A DNA stretch of 64,000 bases from Paracoccus sp. (in: a-proteobacteria). GTDB taxonomy: Bacteria > Pseudomonadota > Alphaproteobacteria > Rhodobacterales > Rhodobacteraceae. The stretch lies in contig NZ_JAUNTO010000012.1 in NCBI RefSeq assembly GCF_030538655.1, positions 1 through 64,000 of the forward strand, given 5' to 3'. Below the pieces are notes generated by a model. That model was not told the DNA's origin. It saw nothing but the letters and a program-made list of their open reading frames with translations, and did not search any database. The translations under genes were made by a program, and so were the position numbers. Shown one piece after another: positions 35,028 to 44,597 of this stretch (positions within the stretch are counted from its first letter, which is position 1; every line of letters begins with the position of its first letter).

Positions 35028-36376
35028 GCGCACCGGCCATCTGGTGGGTCGGCCGTGATCTGCGGCTGACCGATAACCCGGCGCTGGTGGCAGCAGCGGC
35101 CAGCGGGCCGGTTTTGCCGGTGATGGTGCTGGACGTGCCCGAGGATGCCTTGGGCGCGGCTGCGGCGTGGCGACTTGGGGCGGCGATGCGGGCGCTGTCG
35201 GGTGATCTGGCGGCGCGCGGGTCGCGGCTGGTGGTTCGGCGCGGCGATGCGGCCAAGGTGCTGGCGGCGCTGATGGCGGAAACCGGGGCGCAGACGGTGC
35301 ACCTGAACAGCCCGCGCCCGTTTTTCAGCGCAGGGGCGGCGCGCGAAGCCTTGGGCGACAGGTTGCATATCCACCCCGGTAACTGGCTGGCCCCGCCCGG
35401 CAGCGTGCAAACGGGCAGCGGCGGGGCCTATCAGAAATTCACGCCCTTCTGGCGCAATCTGCGGGGGCGGGATATTGCCGCGCCCCTGCCGGTGCCGCAG
35501 ATCACAGCGCCCACGGCCTGGCCCGCGTCTGACGACTGGCATTTTGGCGCGGCAGTGCGCCGGGGGACCGAGGTTCTGGCCAGCCAGACCCGCGCGGGCG
35601 AGGCGGCGGCCCGCGTCCGGCTGGCCGCGTTTCTGGACGGGCCGGTTCAGGATTACAGCGACGATCGCAACCGCCCCGATCATCCGGCGACCAGCGGCCT
35701 GTCGGATGCACTGGCCGTGGGCGAGATTTCCGCGCGGCAGGTCTGGCACGCTGGATTGGCGGCACGGGACGCAGGCGCGCAGGGGGCGGAAACCTTTCTG
35801 TCGGAACTGGCCTGGCGCGATTTTGCCCGCGATCTGTATTTCCACGCACCGCAGATAGACCGGCAGGCGTGGCGCGCGGAATGGGACGGTTTCCCGTGGC
35901 GTGGCGACAACCCCGACGCGGACCTCTGGCGGCGCGGGCTGACCGGCATCGACATCGTGGACGCCGGGATGCGCGAAGTTTATGCCACCGGGCGGATGCA
36001 CAACCGCGTGCGGATGATCGCCGCCAGTTTCCTGACGAAACACTTGCTGACGCATTGGCGCATCGGCCTTGACTGGTTTGCCGATACGCTGACCGACTGG
36101 GACCCGGCCAGCAATGCGATGAACTGGCAATGGGTGGCGGGCAGCGGGCCGGATGCCGCGCCCTATTTCCGCATCTTCAACCCCGACACGCAGGCGGCAA
36201 AATTTGACCCGAGGGGCGATTATTGCCGCTATTGGCTGGTGGGGCAGGGGGATGCGCTGTTCCGGGCAGCGATTCCGCCGTCTTGGGATACACCGCGCGC
36301 CCGTCCCGTCCCGGTGATCGGATTGGCCGAGGGCCGGGCGCGGGCGCTGGCCGCTTATGAGCAGGCGCGCCCGTAA
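35024..36376 (+). CDS. phrB: Deoxyribodipyrimidine (CPD) photolyase
   Basis: A 450-aa class I photolyase/cryptochrome protein that repairs UV cyclobutane dimers using FADH- and blue light. The N-terminal fold starts with AIWWVGRDLRLTDNPAL, where the antenna domain lies; the FAD domain shows LSELAWRDFARDLYFH, TGIDIVDAGMREVYATGRMHNRVRM, and WDPASNAMNWQWVAGSGPDAAPYFRIFNP. The conserved N-terminus lies upstream of the first standard start (GTG 35087), which would remove the first beta strand. The only plausible initiator in frame is CTG at 35024, overlapping the ALDH stop as CTGA. Translation is then probably coupled to ALDH. Confidence 0.85.
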   Translation: MSAPAIWWVGRDLRLTDNPALVAAAASGPVLPVMVLDVPEDALGAAAAWRLGAAMRALSGDLAARGSRLVVRRGDAAKVLAALMAETGAQTVHLNSPRPFFSAGAAREALGDRLHIHPGNWLAPPGSVQTGSGGAYQKFTPFWRNLRGRDIAAPLPVPQITAPTAWPASDDWHFGAAVRRGTEVLASQTRAGEAAARVRLAAFLDGPVQDYSDDRNRPDHPATSGLSDALAVGEISARQVWHAGLAARDAGAQGAETFLSELAWRDFARDLYFHAPQIDRQAWRAEWDGFPWRGDNPDADLWRRGLTGIDIVDAGMREVYATGRMHNRVRMIAASFLTKHLLTHWRIGLDWFADTLTDWDPASNAMNWQWVAGSGPDAAPYFRIFNPDTQAAKFDPRGDYCRYWLVGQGDALFRAAIPPSWDTPRARPVPVIGLAEGRARALAAYEQARP

Positions 36377-36392
36377 CCGGGCAACGGTTGTC

Positions 36393-36821
36393 TTAATGCG
36401 CGGTTTCGTCGCCCGCCCGCACTGCGGCACGCTTTTCCGGCATTGCCTGTTCGACCGCGCCCTGCTTGCCGGAATCGCCGAAATTGGCCCAGACCTCGCC
36501 ATTGCCGGGCGGCGGCAGGTCTTCCTTGCGCCACATACGGTGGATATGCGCCTTGGCGATCATCATGCCGGTGATCGGTGCGGTCAGAAAGATGAACAGG
36601 GTAATCAGCAGCTCGTGCACGCTGACATGATCGCCAAAGACCGCGAACCACAGGAAAGACGCGATCAGCACCCCGCCCACACCCAGCGTCGCCGCCTTGG
36701 TCGGGCCGTGCAGCCGGGTCATCGGGTCGGGCAGCTTGACCAGACCGATGGCCCCGATCAGCCCGAACAGGCCGGCAATCACCAGCAGGGCCGAGATAAG
36801 GATTTCCGCAATAAATGCCAT
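36393..36821 (-). CDS. mnhG: Mrp Na+/H+ antiporter subunit G
   Basis: A 142-aa protein with three hydrophobic helices and the MnhG/PhaG core (LVIAGLFGLIGAIGLVKLPDPMTRLHGPTKAATLG), then a long polar cytoplasmic tail of about 40 residues. It is last in the mnhABCDEFG-type operon, 11 bp after mnhF. Mrp antiporters exchange Na+ (or K+) for protons and protect against alkaline pH and salt. Start at ATG 36821. Confidence 0.93.
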   Translation of the reverse strand: MAFIAEILISALLVIAGLFGLIGAIGLVKLPDPMTRLHGPTKAATLGVGGVLIASFLWFAVFGDHVSVHELLITLFIFLTAPITGMMIAKAHIHRMWRKEDLPPPGNGEVWANFGDSGKQGAVEQAMPEKRAAVRAGDETAH

Positions 36822-36832
36822 CTGTCTGCCCC

Positions 36833-37102
36833 TTATTCGATTACATCGCCGCGCAGCAGGAATTTCGCATAGGCGACCGAGGACACAAAGCCCACCATCG
36901 CGAACAGCAGCGACACCTCGAAATACATGGTGGTGCCGTGCAGAATGCCGAACAGCGAAATCAGCGCGATCATGTTGATTGCCATCGTGTCCAACGCCAG
37001 CACCCGGTCGCCCACGCCGGGGGCAAAGACCACGCGATACAGGCACAGCAGTTGCGCCAGTCCGAAACAGCCAAAGGCGAACATCAGCGCATATTGGATC
37101 AT
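36833..37102 (-). CDS. mnhF: Mrp Na+/H+ antiporter subunit F
   Basis: An 89-aa protein with three membrane helices and the diagnostic PGVGDRVLALDTMAINMIAL block. The Asp in the GDRVLALD segment is conserved in MnhF. Its ATG overlaps the mnhE stop (ATGA), so the two are co-translated. Confidence 0.95.
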   Translation of the reverse strand: MIQYALMFAFGCFGLAQLLCLYRVVFAPGVGDRVLALDTMAINMIALISLFGILHGTTMYFEVSLLFAMVGFVSSVAYAKFLLRGDVIE

Positions 37103-37590
37103 TCGAAAATCTCCTTCAGGCGCGTTTCATAGCGGGCTTTGATGTCGTCGCGCACCGAATCCGGGTCGGGCGCGTGCAGGCAGTGGACCAGCAGATAGCG
37201 GCCGTCTTCGGACAGGTCGGAACTGACGGTGCCCGGCGTCAGGGTGACGGTGCCCGCCAGCACGGTGATCGCCTCGGGCGTGGTCAGGTCCAGCGGCACC
37301 GACACCCATGCCGGGCGCAATTCGCTGTTGGGTTTGAACAGGATGATTTTGGCCACCTGAATATTGGCCACGATGATGTCCCAGATCACCAGCAGACCGT
37401 AAGAGAAGATCCTGCCGATCCCGCGCACGCGCGGACGGTCGGGCCAATAGGGCGCGGTCATTGCCGGGATCACGATACCAAGGATGATCGCAAAGACCAG
37501 CGATCCCCAGGCAAAGCGGTTGACCAGCAGCATCCAGACCACGATCAGCAGCAAAGACAGCATCGGATGGGGGAACAGGCGCCGCAGCAT
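37099..37590 (-). CDS. mnhE: Mrp Na+/H+ antiporter subunit E
   Basis: A 163-aa protein: two hydrophobic helices (MLSLLLIVVWMLLVN, WGSLVFAIILGIVIP), then a soluble part with VANIQVAKIILFKP and the family signature ITVLAGTVTLTPGTVS. The ATG overlaps the mnhD stop as TGATG. It organises the peripheral side of the Mrp complex. Confidence 0.95.
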   Translation of the reverse strand: MLRRLFPHPMLSLLLIVVWMLLVNRFAWGSLVFAIILGIVIPAMTAPYWPDRPRVRGIGRIFSYGLLVIWDIIVANIQVAKIILFKPNSELRPAWVSVPLDLTTPEAITVLAGTVTLTPGTVSSDLSEDGRYLLVHCLHAPDPDSVRDDIKARYETRLKEIFE

Positions 37591-39152
37591 CACTTTGTGC
37601 CCTCCTGATTGGTCAGCACCGCATCGACATAGGCGGGCAGGTCGAACAGTTGATCGGCGGTGGTTTGCAGGTAATCGCTGACCGGCCCCGCCGCCAGCGT
37701 CAGCACGACCAGCCCGGTCAGCAGCATACCCACCGCGACGAAGGATAGCGCGGGCGAGGGCGGATCGCCCAGATTCTGTTCGTGCTCTTCGGCCTCGGTC
37801 GGGGTCAGGGGCAAGCTGTTATCCGCAGCAACGGCATCAGCTTTCCAGAACAGCATCGAACCCGCGCGGGCAAAGCCGATGATGGCCAGCAGCGAGGTGA
37901 CAAGGATCACCGACCAGATCCATGGCATCCACGGATCGTTGGCCGTCACCTCCAACACCATCAGCTTGCCCAGAAAGCCCGACAGGGGCGGCAGCCCGGC
38001 GATTGCGATGGCGGTGGCAAAGAACAGCGCCGAAATCAGCCCGCTGTTGCGGATCGCCGGGCGTGGCCGCAGCCAGCCGTCGCCGCCGCGCCGGGATATG
38101 ACCAGATCGGCGATCAGGAACAGGGCAGCGGCGGCCAGCGTCGTGTGCAGCATATAATACAGGCCCGCGCCCACCCCATCGGGCGTAAACCGCGCCACCG
38201 GAATCAGCAGCATCCCGATGGAGCCGATGGCGGCAAAGGCCGCCAGCCGTGACAGGCTTTGCGTGCCGACGACACCGATCTGCCCAAGCGCCAGCGTGAT
38301 CAGCGCGGCGGGCAGGATCAGGTCGGTGGCGATGGTTTCGATCACGCTGTCTTGCGGAAACACCAGCGTGAAAAAGCGGATGATCGCATAGATGCCGACC
38401 TTGGACATGATGGCGAACAGCGCCGCCACCGGGCCGGGGGCGTTGGCATAGGTTGCCGGCAGCCAGAAGTGCAGCGGCACCACCGCCGCCTTGATCGCAA
38501 AGACCAGCAGCAGGATCACCGCGCCCACGCGCAGCAGGGCGGTGTCGCCCACGGGCATTTCGGCCACGCGCTGCGCCATATCGACCATGTTCAGTGTCCC
38601 GGTCGAGGTGTAAAGCAGCCCCAGTGCCACCAGAAACAGCGACGAACCGACGATGTTATAGGTGACATATTGCACCCCCGCGCGCAGCCGCATCGCGCCG
38701 CCGCCATGGGTCATTAGGCCATAGCTGGCAATCAGCAGCACCTCGAAGAAGACGAACAGGTTAAAGGCGTCGCCGGTCAGGAACGCGCCGCAGACGCCCA
38801 TCAGCTGAAACTGCCACAGCGTATGGAAGTGCCAGCCCTTGCGATCCCAGCCCGAGCCGACGGCATACAGCTGCACCGACAGCGCCAGAATCGTGGTCAG
38901 CAACAGCATCATGGTGGACAGTCGGTCAACCATCAGCACGATGCCAAAGGGCGCGGCCCAGTTGCCCAGGCGATAGACGTGAACAGTGCTATCCGCCGTC
39001 AGCAGGTTCAGATACAGCGCCAGCACCAGCAACAGCGCGGTGCCCAGAATGCTGAACACACGTTGCAGCACCAGATCGTGGCGCATCCACAAAACAATCA
39101 GCGCACCAAAAAACGCCGGCAGCAGGACGGGGGCGATCAGCAGATGGCTCAT
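37590..39152 (-). CDS. mnhD: Mrp Na+/H+ antiporter subunit D
   Basis: A 520-aa polytopic protein of the NuoM/NuoN/MrpD family with about 14 membrane helices. Visible elements: FVFFEVLLIASYGL with the conserved helix-5 Glu, FAIKAAVVPLHFWLPATYANAPG with the helix-7 Lys and helix-8 HFWLP, and GLPPLSGFLGKL. These residues form the proton channel shared with complex I. The C-terminus has a 60-residue polar stretch (DNSLPLTPTEAEEHEQ). The start overlaps the mnhC stop (ATGA). Confidence 0.96.
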   Translation of the reverse strand: MSHLLIAPVLLPAFFGALIVLWMRHDLVLQRVFSILGTALLLVLALYLNLLTADSTVHVYRLGNWAAPFGIVLMVDRLSTMMLLLTTILALSVQLYAVGSGWDRKGWHFHTLWQFQLMGVCGAFLTGDAFNLFVFFEVLLIASYGLMTHGGGAMRLRAGVQYVTYNIVGSSLFLVALGLLYTSTGTLNMVDMAQRVAEMPVGDTALLRVGAVILLLVFAIKAAVVPLHFWLPATYANAPGPVAALFAIMSKVGIYAIIRFFTLVFPQDSVIETIATDLILPAALITLALGQIGVVGTQSLSRLAAFAAIGSIGMLLIPVARFTPDGVGAGLYYMLHTTLAAAALFLIADLVISRRGGDGWLRPRPAIRNSGLISALFFATAIAIAGLPPLSGFLGKLMVLEVTANDPWMPWIWSVILVTSLLAIIGFARAGSMLFWKADAVAADNSLPLTPTEAEEHEQNLGDPPSPALSFVAVGMLLTGLVVLTLAAGPVSDYLQTTADQLFDLPAYVDAVLTNQEGTK

Positions 39153-39538
39153 GCGGTTTCGTCCCCGGTCTGCGTCTTGGGCGTGGTCAGCGGTGGCATC
39201 AGCCGGTCGTCGTCGGGCATGTCGATATGGTCGTCATCACCTTCGATAAAGGCGCCCAGGGCCATCATCACCACCACGGCGGTCATGCCAAAGGCGATCA
39301 CGATGGCGGTCAGAACCAAAGCCTGCGGCAGCGGGTCGGTATAGCTGACATTTTCGGCGTATCTGTTCAGGATCGGCGGCTGGTTCACGGCCAGACGCCC
39401 CGACACGAACAGAAACGCGTTGATCGCATAGGTCAGCATGGTGGCCCCCAGCACCACCGCAAAGGCGCGCAGACGCAGCATCAGATACACGGCACAGGCC
39501 ATCAGAACGCCGATGGCAGAGGCGACAAGCAGTTCCAT
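39149..39538 (-). CDS. mnhC: Mrp Na+/H+ antiporter subunit C
   Basis: A 129-aa NuoK-like protein with three membrane helices (LLVASAIGVLMACAVYLML, VVLGATMLTYAINAFLF, ALVLTAIVIAFGMTAVVVMM) and the family motif DPLPQALVLTAIVI. An acidic tail (EGDDDHIDMPDDD) follows. The ATG at 39538 overlaps the mnhAB stop. Confidence 0.95.
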   Translation of the reverse strand: MELLVASAIGVLMACAVYLMLRLRAFAVVLGATMLTYAINAFLFVSGRLAVNQPPILNRYAENVSYTDPLPQALVLTAIVIAFGMTAVVVMMALGAFIEGDDDHIDMPDDDRLMPPLTTPKTQTGDETA

Positions 39539-42393
39539 CAGCGGCTCCCTTGCGATGTCTGGTTGCGGGATGGGGCGATGTCCATCGGTTCGGTATTGAC
39601 CGGCGCGCCCGACATCCGCGACAGACGGCTGAGCGAATTCAGCGCCAGCATCACCGCGCCGACGACGCACAGGAAGACGCCAAGGTCAAAGCCCATGGCC
39701 GAGGCCAGCTCAAATCGTTCGATAAAGGGCAGGAACGGGATGCCGAAATAGCCAAAGGCCGAGGTCAGGAACGGCATTCCGGCGAACCATGCCGCGATGC
39801 CGGTGACACCCGCCGACAGCACGCCAAGCCCGATCAGCGCGTGATAAGGCACCCGCTGCCGTTCCTGCGCCCAGGCAAAGCCCGACGCCATATATTGCAT
39901 CACCAGCGCGATCGACACGACCAGACCGGCGATAAAGCCGCCGCCGGGCTGGTTATGCCCGCGCAGAAAGATATAGATGCCGACGACCAGCGAGATCGGC
40001 AGGATCACCCGCGTCCCCACCACCAGCATCATCGGATGCCGGTCGCCCGCGCGCGGCGTGTCAGGCACCCAGTTGCGCAATTTTTCGGCGGATCTGCCGC
40101 GCATCAGCGTTTCCGTCAGCGCAAAGATGGCAAGGGCGGCGATGCTTAACACCGTGATTTCGCCAAAGGTATCATAGCCGCGGAAGTCCACCAGGATCAC
40201 GTTCACCACATTGGTGCCGCCGCCGCCGGTATAGCTGTTGTCCAGCATATAGCCCGAGATGGTTTCGAACGCGAAATCGCTGCGCAGCATGGCATAGGCC
40301 AGCCCGCCAAAACCCAGCCCGGCCAATACCGCCAGCGCGCCATCCAGCCGCCGCTTGCCCGCGCTGGATTCCACCGGCGTGGCCTTGGGCAGAAAATTCA
40401 GCGCCAGCAGCAGCAGGATCACCGTCACCACCTCGACCGAGATCTGCGTCAGCGCAAGGTCGGGGGCCGACAGATAGGCGAACCCGACCGAGACCATCAG
40501 CCCGACAATCGCCATCAGCACCAGCGCCAGCAGGCGGTTGCGGTGAAAGGCGACCATGGCGAAACTGCTGACGATCAGCATGAACCACCCCGCCAGCACC
40601 ACCGGCGGCACCGGCAGCAGCGGCCGCACCGGCCCAGGGCTGGCCGAGGTGGTCCAGGCCAGCAGGCCCGCCGCCAGGGCCGCCGCCACCAGCAGGGCGA
40701 TGGCCCGCGCCATGGAACCGTTCGTCAGCCCGTCGGTGATTCTGCGCGACAGCCGCACCACGGCCAGCACCAGCGTATCGAAGATCGCCTTGGCCTCGGG
40801 GCGGGGGGCTGTGTCCCATGCCGCCAGCAGCGGGCGATGCAGCCGCAGCAAAATCGCACCACCGCCAATCGCGATGATCGACATCATCAGCGCGGGCGAC
40901 CAGCCATGCCACAGCGCGAAATAGCCCGCAAAAGGATTGCCGGTAACGGCCAGCGTGCTGGCCTTGACCAGCCACAGCGCCATCATATTGGGCATCAGCC
41001 CGATCAGCACCACCAGCACCACCAGCAACGCGGGCGGCCCCCACAGACCAGGGCCGGGGTCATGCGGGTGACGGGGGTAATCGTGCCGCTCGGCCCCGGC
41101 GAAGGTGCCAAAGATGAACCGCAGCGAATAGCCGACCGAGAACAGCGCCCCGATGGTTGCCAGCACCATAAATGCCGTCGCCCAATGGTCGGCATGGCTG
41201 GTGGCCTCTAGCATCAGTTCCTTGGAATAGAACCCGTTCAGCGGCGGGAAACCGGCCATCGACAGCGATGCGATGGTGCCGATGACAAAGGTGATCGGCA
41301 TTAGCCGCCGCAGCCCCCCCAGACGCGCCAGCGAGCGGGTGCCGGTTTCATGGTCCACGATTCCGGCGGTCATGAACAGGGCCGCCTTGAAGGTGGCATG
41401 GTTGATGATGTGGAACATCGCCACCATCGCCGCCGTTTCCGTGCCAAAGCCCAGCAGCATGGTAATCAGGCCAAGGTGGCTGACCGTGGAAAAGGCCAGC
41501 AGCGCCTTGAGGTCGTCCTTGAACAGCGCGATCCCGGCCCCCAGCACCATGGTTATCAGTCCGACGGGTGCCACGATCCAGAACCATGCATCCGTGCCCG
41601 CCAGCACCGGCCACAGCCGTGCCATCAGGAACAGCCCCGCCTTGACCATTGTGGCGCTGTGCAGATAGGCACTGACCGGCGTCGGTGCGGCCATGGCGTG
41701 CGGCAGCCAGAAATGGAACGGGAACTGCGCCGATTTGGTGAACGCGCCCAAGAGGATCAGGATCAGTGCGGGCAGATACCACTCGCTGGCCTGAATCGCC
41801 TCGCGCGCGTTCAGGATGTCGCTGATCTCATAGCTGCCGGCGATCTGGCCAAGGATCAGCATCCCCGCGATCATCGCCAGCCCGCCCGCGCCGGTGACGG
41901 CCAAGGCCATGCGCGCGCCCTGCCGCCCTTCGGGCAGGTGCCGCCAGTAACCGATCAGCAAAAAGGACGACAGCGAGGTCAGTTCCCAGAACACCAGCAG
42001 CAGCAGGATGTTATCCGACAGCACGATCCCGACCATCGCGCCCTGAAACAGCATCAGATAGGTGTAGAACTTGCCTGCCGGGTCGCGTTGCGACAGGTAA
42101 AAGCGGGCATAGGTGATGATCAGCAGCCCGATCCCCAAGATCAGGATGCCGAACAGCAGGCTCAGCCCGTCGATGCGGAAACTGGCGCGCAGCCCGATGC
42201 GCGGCATCCAGTCGAACCCGGCGGTGATGACCTGTCCGGCCATGATCGCGGGGATATGCAGCAGCAGCCCCAACAGCGCCAGCCCGGTGGCGGTGGCGCA
42301 GGCGGTGGCCGCCACATCTCGTCCTGAACGGATCAGCAACCCCGGCAGCAAGGCGCCAAGAAAGGGCAGGATCGCGATCAGGATGGGTGACAT
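39538..42393 (-). CDS. mnhA: Mrp Na+/H+ antiporter fused subunits A and B
   Basis: A 951-aa protein. The first 780 or so residues are the NuoL-like MrpA core (MVGIVLSDNILLLLVFWELTSLSSFLLIGYW-type helices, TKSAQFPFHFWLPHAMAAPTPVSAYLHSA). From about 795 there is a complete MrpB domain (ILPISLVVGIYIFLRGHNQPGGGFIAGL). In Bacillus these are separate genes; the fusion is usual in alphaproteobacterial group 2 Mrp. It heads the operon A(B)-C-D-E-F-G. ATG 42393 has the site aggagtgag. The 131-bp gap to ruvC must hold divergent promoters. Confidence 0.95.
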   Translation of the reverse strand: MSPILIAILPFLGALLPGLLIRSGRDVAATACATATGLALLGLLLHIPAIMAGQVITAGFDWMPRIGLRASFRIDGLSLLFGILILGIGLLIITYARFYLSQRDPAGKFYTYLMLFQGAMVGIVLSDNILLLLVFWELTSLSSFLLIGYWRHLPEGRQGARMALAVTGAGGLAMIAGMLILGQIAGSYEISDILNAREAIQASEWYLPALILILLGAFTKSAQFPFHFWLPHAMAAPTPVSAYLHSATMVKAGLFLMARLWPVLAGTDAWFWIVAPVGLITMVLGAGIALFKDDLKALLAFSTVSHLGLITMLLGFGTETAAMVAMFHIINHATFKAALFMTAGIVDHETGTRSLARLGGLRRLMPITFVIGTIASLSMAGFPPLNGFYSKELMLEATSHADHWATAFMVLATIGALFSVGYSLRFIFGTFAGAERHDYPRHPHDPGPGLWGPPALLVVLVVLIGLMPNMMALWLVKASTLAVTGNPFAGYFALWHGWSPALMMSIIAIGGGAILLRLHRPLLAAWDTAPRPEAKAIFDTLVLAVVRLSRRITDGLTNGSMARAIALLVAAALAAGLLAWTTSASPGPVRPLLPVPPVVLAGWFMLIVSSFAMVAFHRNRLLALVLMAIVGLMVSVGFAYLSAPDLALTQISVEVVTVILLLLALNFLPKATPVESSAGKRRLDGALAVLAGLGFGGLAYAMLRSDFAFETISGYMLDNSYTGGGGTNVVNVILVDFRGYDTFGEITVLSIAALAIFALTETLMRGRSAEKLRNWVPDTPRAGDRHPMMLVVGTRVILPISLVVGIYIFLRGHNQPGGGFIAGLVVSIALVMQYMASGFAWAQERQRVPYHALIGLGVLSAGVTGIAAWFAGMPFLTSAFGYFGIPFLPFIERFELASAMGFDLGVFLCVVGAVMLALNSLSRLSRMSGAPVNTEPMDIAPSRNQTSQGSR

Positions 42394-42524
42394 GGGCCGC
42401 TCACTCCTAAGGGATTTCCGGTGTTTCTTTAGAATCGTTGCATCGGAGTCAAGCAGATCACCCAAAGCCTTTGCCGGTGTTCGCCTTTCGTGCTATGGCG
42501 GCGGAAACGACAAAAGAGGCAGTG

Positions 42525-43019
42525 ATGCGGGTTCTGGGCATTGATCCGGGTTTACGGAACACCGGCTGGGGAATCATCGACGTGGACGGGCCGCGCCTGC
42601 GCCATGTCGCCAGCGGCGTGATCCGGTCGGCGGGTGACGATCTGGCGGCGCGGCTGGTGGTGCTGTTCGATGGTCTGTGCGATGTGATCGCGGCCCATGC
42701 CCCCGATGCGGCGGCGGTCGAACAGACGTTTGTGAACAAGGATGCCTCTGGCACGCTGAAACTGGGGCAGGCGCGGGGGATCGCGCTGTTGGCGCCCGCG
42801 CGGGCGGGCTTGAGCGTGGGGGAATATGCGCCCAATGCGGTGAAAAAGACTGTGGTGGGCGTCGGTCATGCCGCCAAGGACCAGATCGCACATATGGTGC
42901 GCTTTCACCTGCCCGGTGTGGTTCTGGCCGGGCCGGATGCCGCCGACGCGCTGGCCATCGCCATCTGCCACGCCCACCACCTGCAAGGCCGCAGCCTGCG
43001 CATCAAGGTGGCATCATGA
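42525..43019 (+). CDS. ruvC: Holliday junction resolvase RuvC
   Basis: A 164-aa nuclease of normal length. Catalytic acids are Asp7 ([13 protein letters not shown]), Glu in AAVEQTF near 66, and the Asp pair in [12 protein letters not shown] near 140. It cuts Holliday junctions in recombinational repair. Start with the site aaaagaggc; an upstream 29-codon extension has no similarity. ruvA overlaps its stop (ATGA). Confidence 0.97.
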   Translation: MRVLGIDPGLRNTGWGIIDVDGPRLRHVASGVIRSAGDDLAARLVVLFDGLCDVIAAHAPDAAAVEQTFVNKDASGTLKLGQARGIALLAPARAGLSVGEYAPNAVKKTVVGVGHAAKDQIAHMVRFHLPGVVLAGPDAADALAIAICHAHHLQGRSLRIKVAS

Positions 43020-43702
43020 TCGGGCGTATTGCCGGGGTGATCCTGCACCGGGCACAGGATCATGTGCTGATCGATGTGCGCGGTGTCGGTTACATCGTCC
43101 ACATCAGCGAACGCACCGCGGCCAGCCTGCCGCCGGTGGGGCAGGCGACGGCGCTGTATACCGACCTGCTGGTGCGCGAGGATTTGCTGCAACTGTTCGG
43201 CTTTCCCACGCTGTATGAAAAGGAATGGCACCGGCTGCTGACCGGGGTGCAGGGTGTGGGGGCCAAGGTCTCGCTGGCCGTTCTAAGCACGTTGGGGGCC
43301 GAGGGTCTGGGCCGGGCGATTGCGATTGGCGACTGGGCTTCGGTCCGCAAGGCGCAGGGGGTGGGGCCGAAACTGGCGCAGCGCATCGTGCTGGAGCTCA
43401 AGGACAAAGCGCCTGGGGTGATCGCCCTGGGCGGCAGTCTGACGGTCGGTGCCGCTGTGCCCGCCGTTGATCCGGCGGATGTGGCGGTGATCGACGACGC
43501 GCCGGCCGCCGCATCGCCGCCGCCAACGGGTGCGCGACCGGATGCCAGTGCCGCCGCCGATGCGCTGTCGGCGCTGACCAACCTCGGCTATGGCCCGTCC
43601 GAGGCAGCCTCGGCGGTCGCCACCGCGCAAAGCGCCGACCCCGCTGCCGCCGCGCCCGCCCTGATCCGTGCCGCCCTGCGCGCACTGGCACCCAAGGGAT
43701 AA
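43016..43702 (+). CDS. ruvA: Holliday junction DNA helicase subunit RuvA
   Basis: A 228-aa protein: OB-fold N-terminus ([26 protein letters not shown]), tandem helix-hairpin-helix segment ([17 protein letters not shown] and [16 protein letters not shown]) that binds the junction, an Ala/Pro-rich linker at about 140-185, and the C-terminal RuvB-binding domain ([16 protein letters not shown]). It overlaps ruvC by 4 bp. In this genome htpX separates it from ruvB. Confidence 0.97.
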   Translation: MIGRIAGVILHRAQDHVLIDVRGVGYIVHISERTAASLPPVGQATALYTDLLVREDLLQLFGFPTLYEKEWHRLLTGVQGVGAKVSLAVLSTLGAEGLGRAIAIGDWASVRKAQGVGPKLAQRIVLELKDKAPGVIALGGSLTVGAAVPAVDPADVAVIDDAPAAASPPPTGARPDASAAADALSALTNLGYGPSEAASAVATAQSADPAAAAPALIRAALRALAPKG

Positions 43703-43766
43703 AGCACTGGAAACCGCCGCCGCCGCGCCCCAGTTTATCACGCAGCACGACATGAAAGGGAAGCCG

Positions 43767-44597
43767 ATGGGCAATGCACGCACCTTTATCCTGATGGCCG
43801 CGATGACGGCGCTGCTGATGGGCCTTGGCGCCATGGCGGGCGGCGGTCAGGGCGCGGTTCTGGCGCTGATGGTCGCCGGGGCCGGGAATATCTGGGCCTG
43901 GTGGAACAGCGATAAAATGGTGCTGCGCCAGCAAGGCGCGATGGAGCTCAGCCGCGCCACTGCCCCCGATCTGTTCGACCTGACTGCTGCGCTGGCGCAG
44001 CGTGCGGGCCTGCCGATGCCGAAACTGTATTTGCTGGAAACTGATCAGCCCAATGCCTTTGCCACTGGCCGTGATCCGCAAAACGCCGCCGTCGCTGTCA
44101 CGCGCGGGCTGATGAGCGCGCTCAGCCGCGAGGAACTGGCAGGGGTCATCGCCCATGAACTGGCCCATATCAAGCACCGCGACACGCTGACCATGACCGT
44201 CACCGCCACTATGGCCGGGGCCATCGCCATGCTGGGCAATATGATGATGTTCACCGGCGGGCGCGACAATCGCGGCGGCGCCTTGGGCGGCATTCTGGCG
44301 ATGATCCTTGCGCCCTTGGCCGCCGGTCTGGTGCAGATGGCGATTTCACGCGCCCGCGAATACGAGGCGGACCGGCTGGCCGCCGAGATCACCGGTCAGC
44401 CGCAGGCGCTGGCCTCGGCCCTTGCGCGCATCGCGCAGATGGCCGGGCGCACGGTCAACATCCCGGCCGAGAAAAACCCCGCCTCTGCCGCCATGTTCAT
44501 CATCAACCCGTTACACGCGCTGCGCATGGACGCGCTGTTTTCCACCCACCCCCCGACCGAGGAACGGATTGCCCGCCTGATGGCCATGCGCGGATGA
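43767..44597 (+). CDS. htpX: Membrane-bound zinc protease HtpX (M48)
   Basis: A 276-aa M48 metalloprotease. Two N-terminal helices ([34 protein letters not shown]), then the zinc motif HELAHIKH (HEXXH) near residue 130, two more hydrophobic segments, and the third zinc ligand in [15 protein letters not shown]. It degrades misfolded membrane proteins, partly redundant with FtsH. Start: ATG 43767 has aaaggg 6 bp upstream, better than ATG 43752. Its stop overlaps the ruvB start (ATGA), an unusual place for htpX. Confidence 0.94.
   Translation: MGNARTFILMAAMTALLMGLGAMAGGGQGAVLALMVAGAGNIWAWWNSDKMVLRQQGAMELSRATAPDLFDLTAALAQRAGLPMPKLYLLETDQPNAFATGRDPQNAAVAVTRGLMSALSREELAGVIAHELAHIKHRDTLTMTVTATMAGAIAMLGNMMMFTGGRDNRGGALGGILAMILAPLAAGLVQMAISRAREYEADRLAAEITGQPQALASALARIAQMAGRTVNIPAEKNPASAAMFIINPLHALRMDALFSTHPPTEERIARLMAMRG

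Noticed and set aside
33204..35033. 609-codon minus-strand frame
   Set aside because: It runs antisense to the ALDH gene and ends inside the peroxiredoxin in another frame; composition is that of a shadow.
34832..36502. 556-codon minus-strand frame
   Set aside because: Antisense to the photolyase, Arg/Gln/Pro-rich and without motifs.
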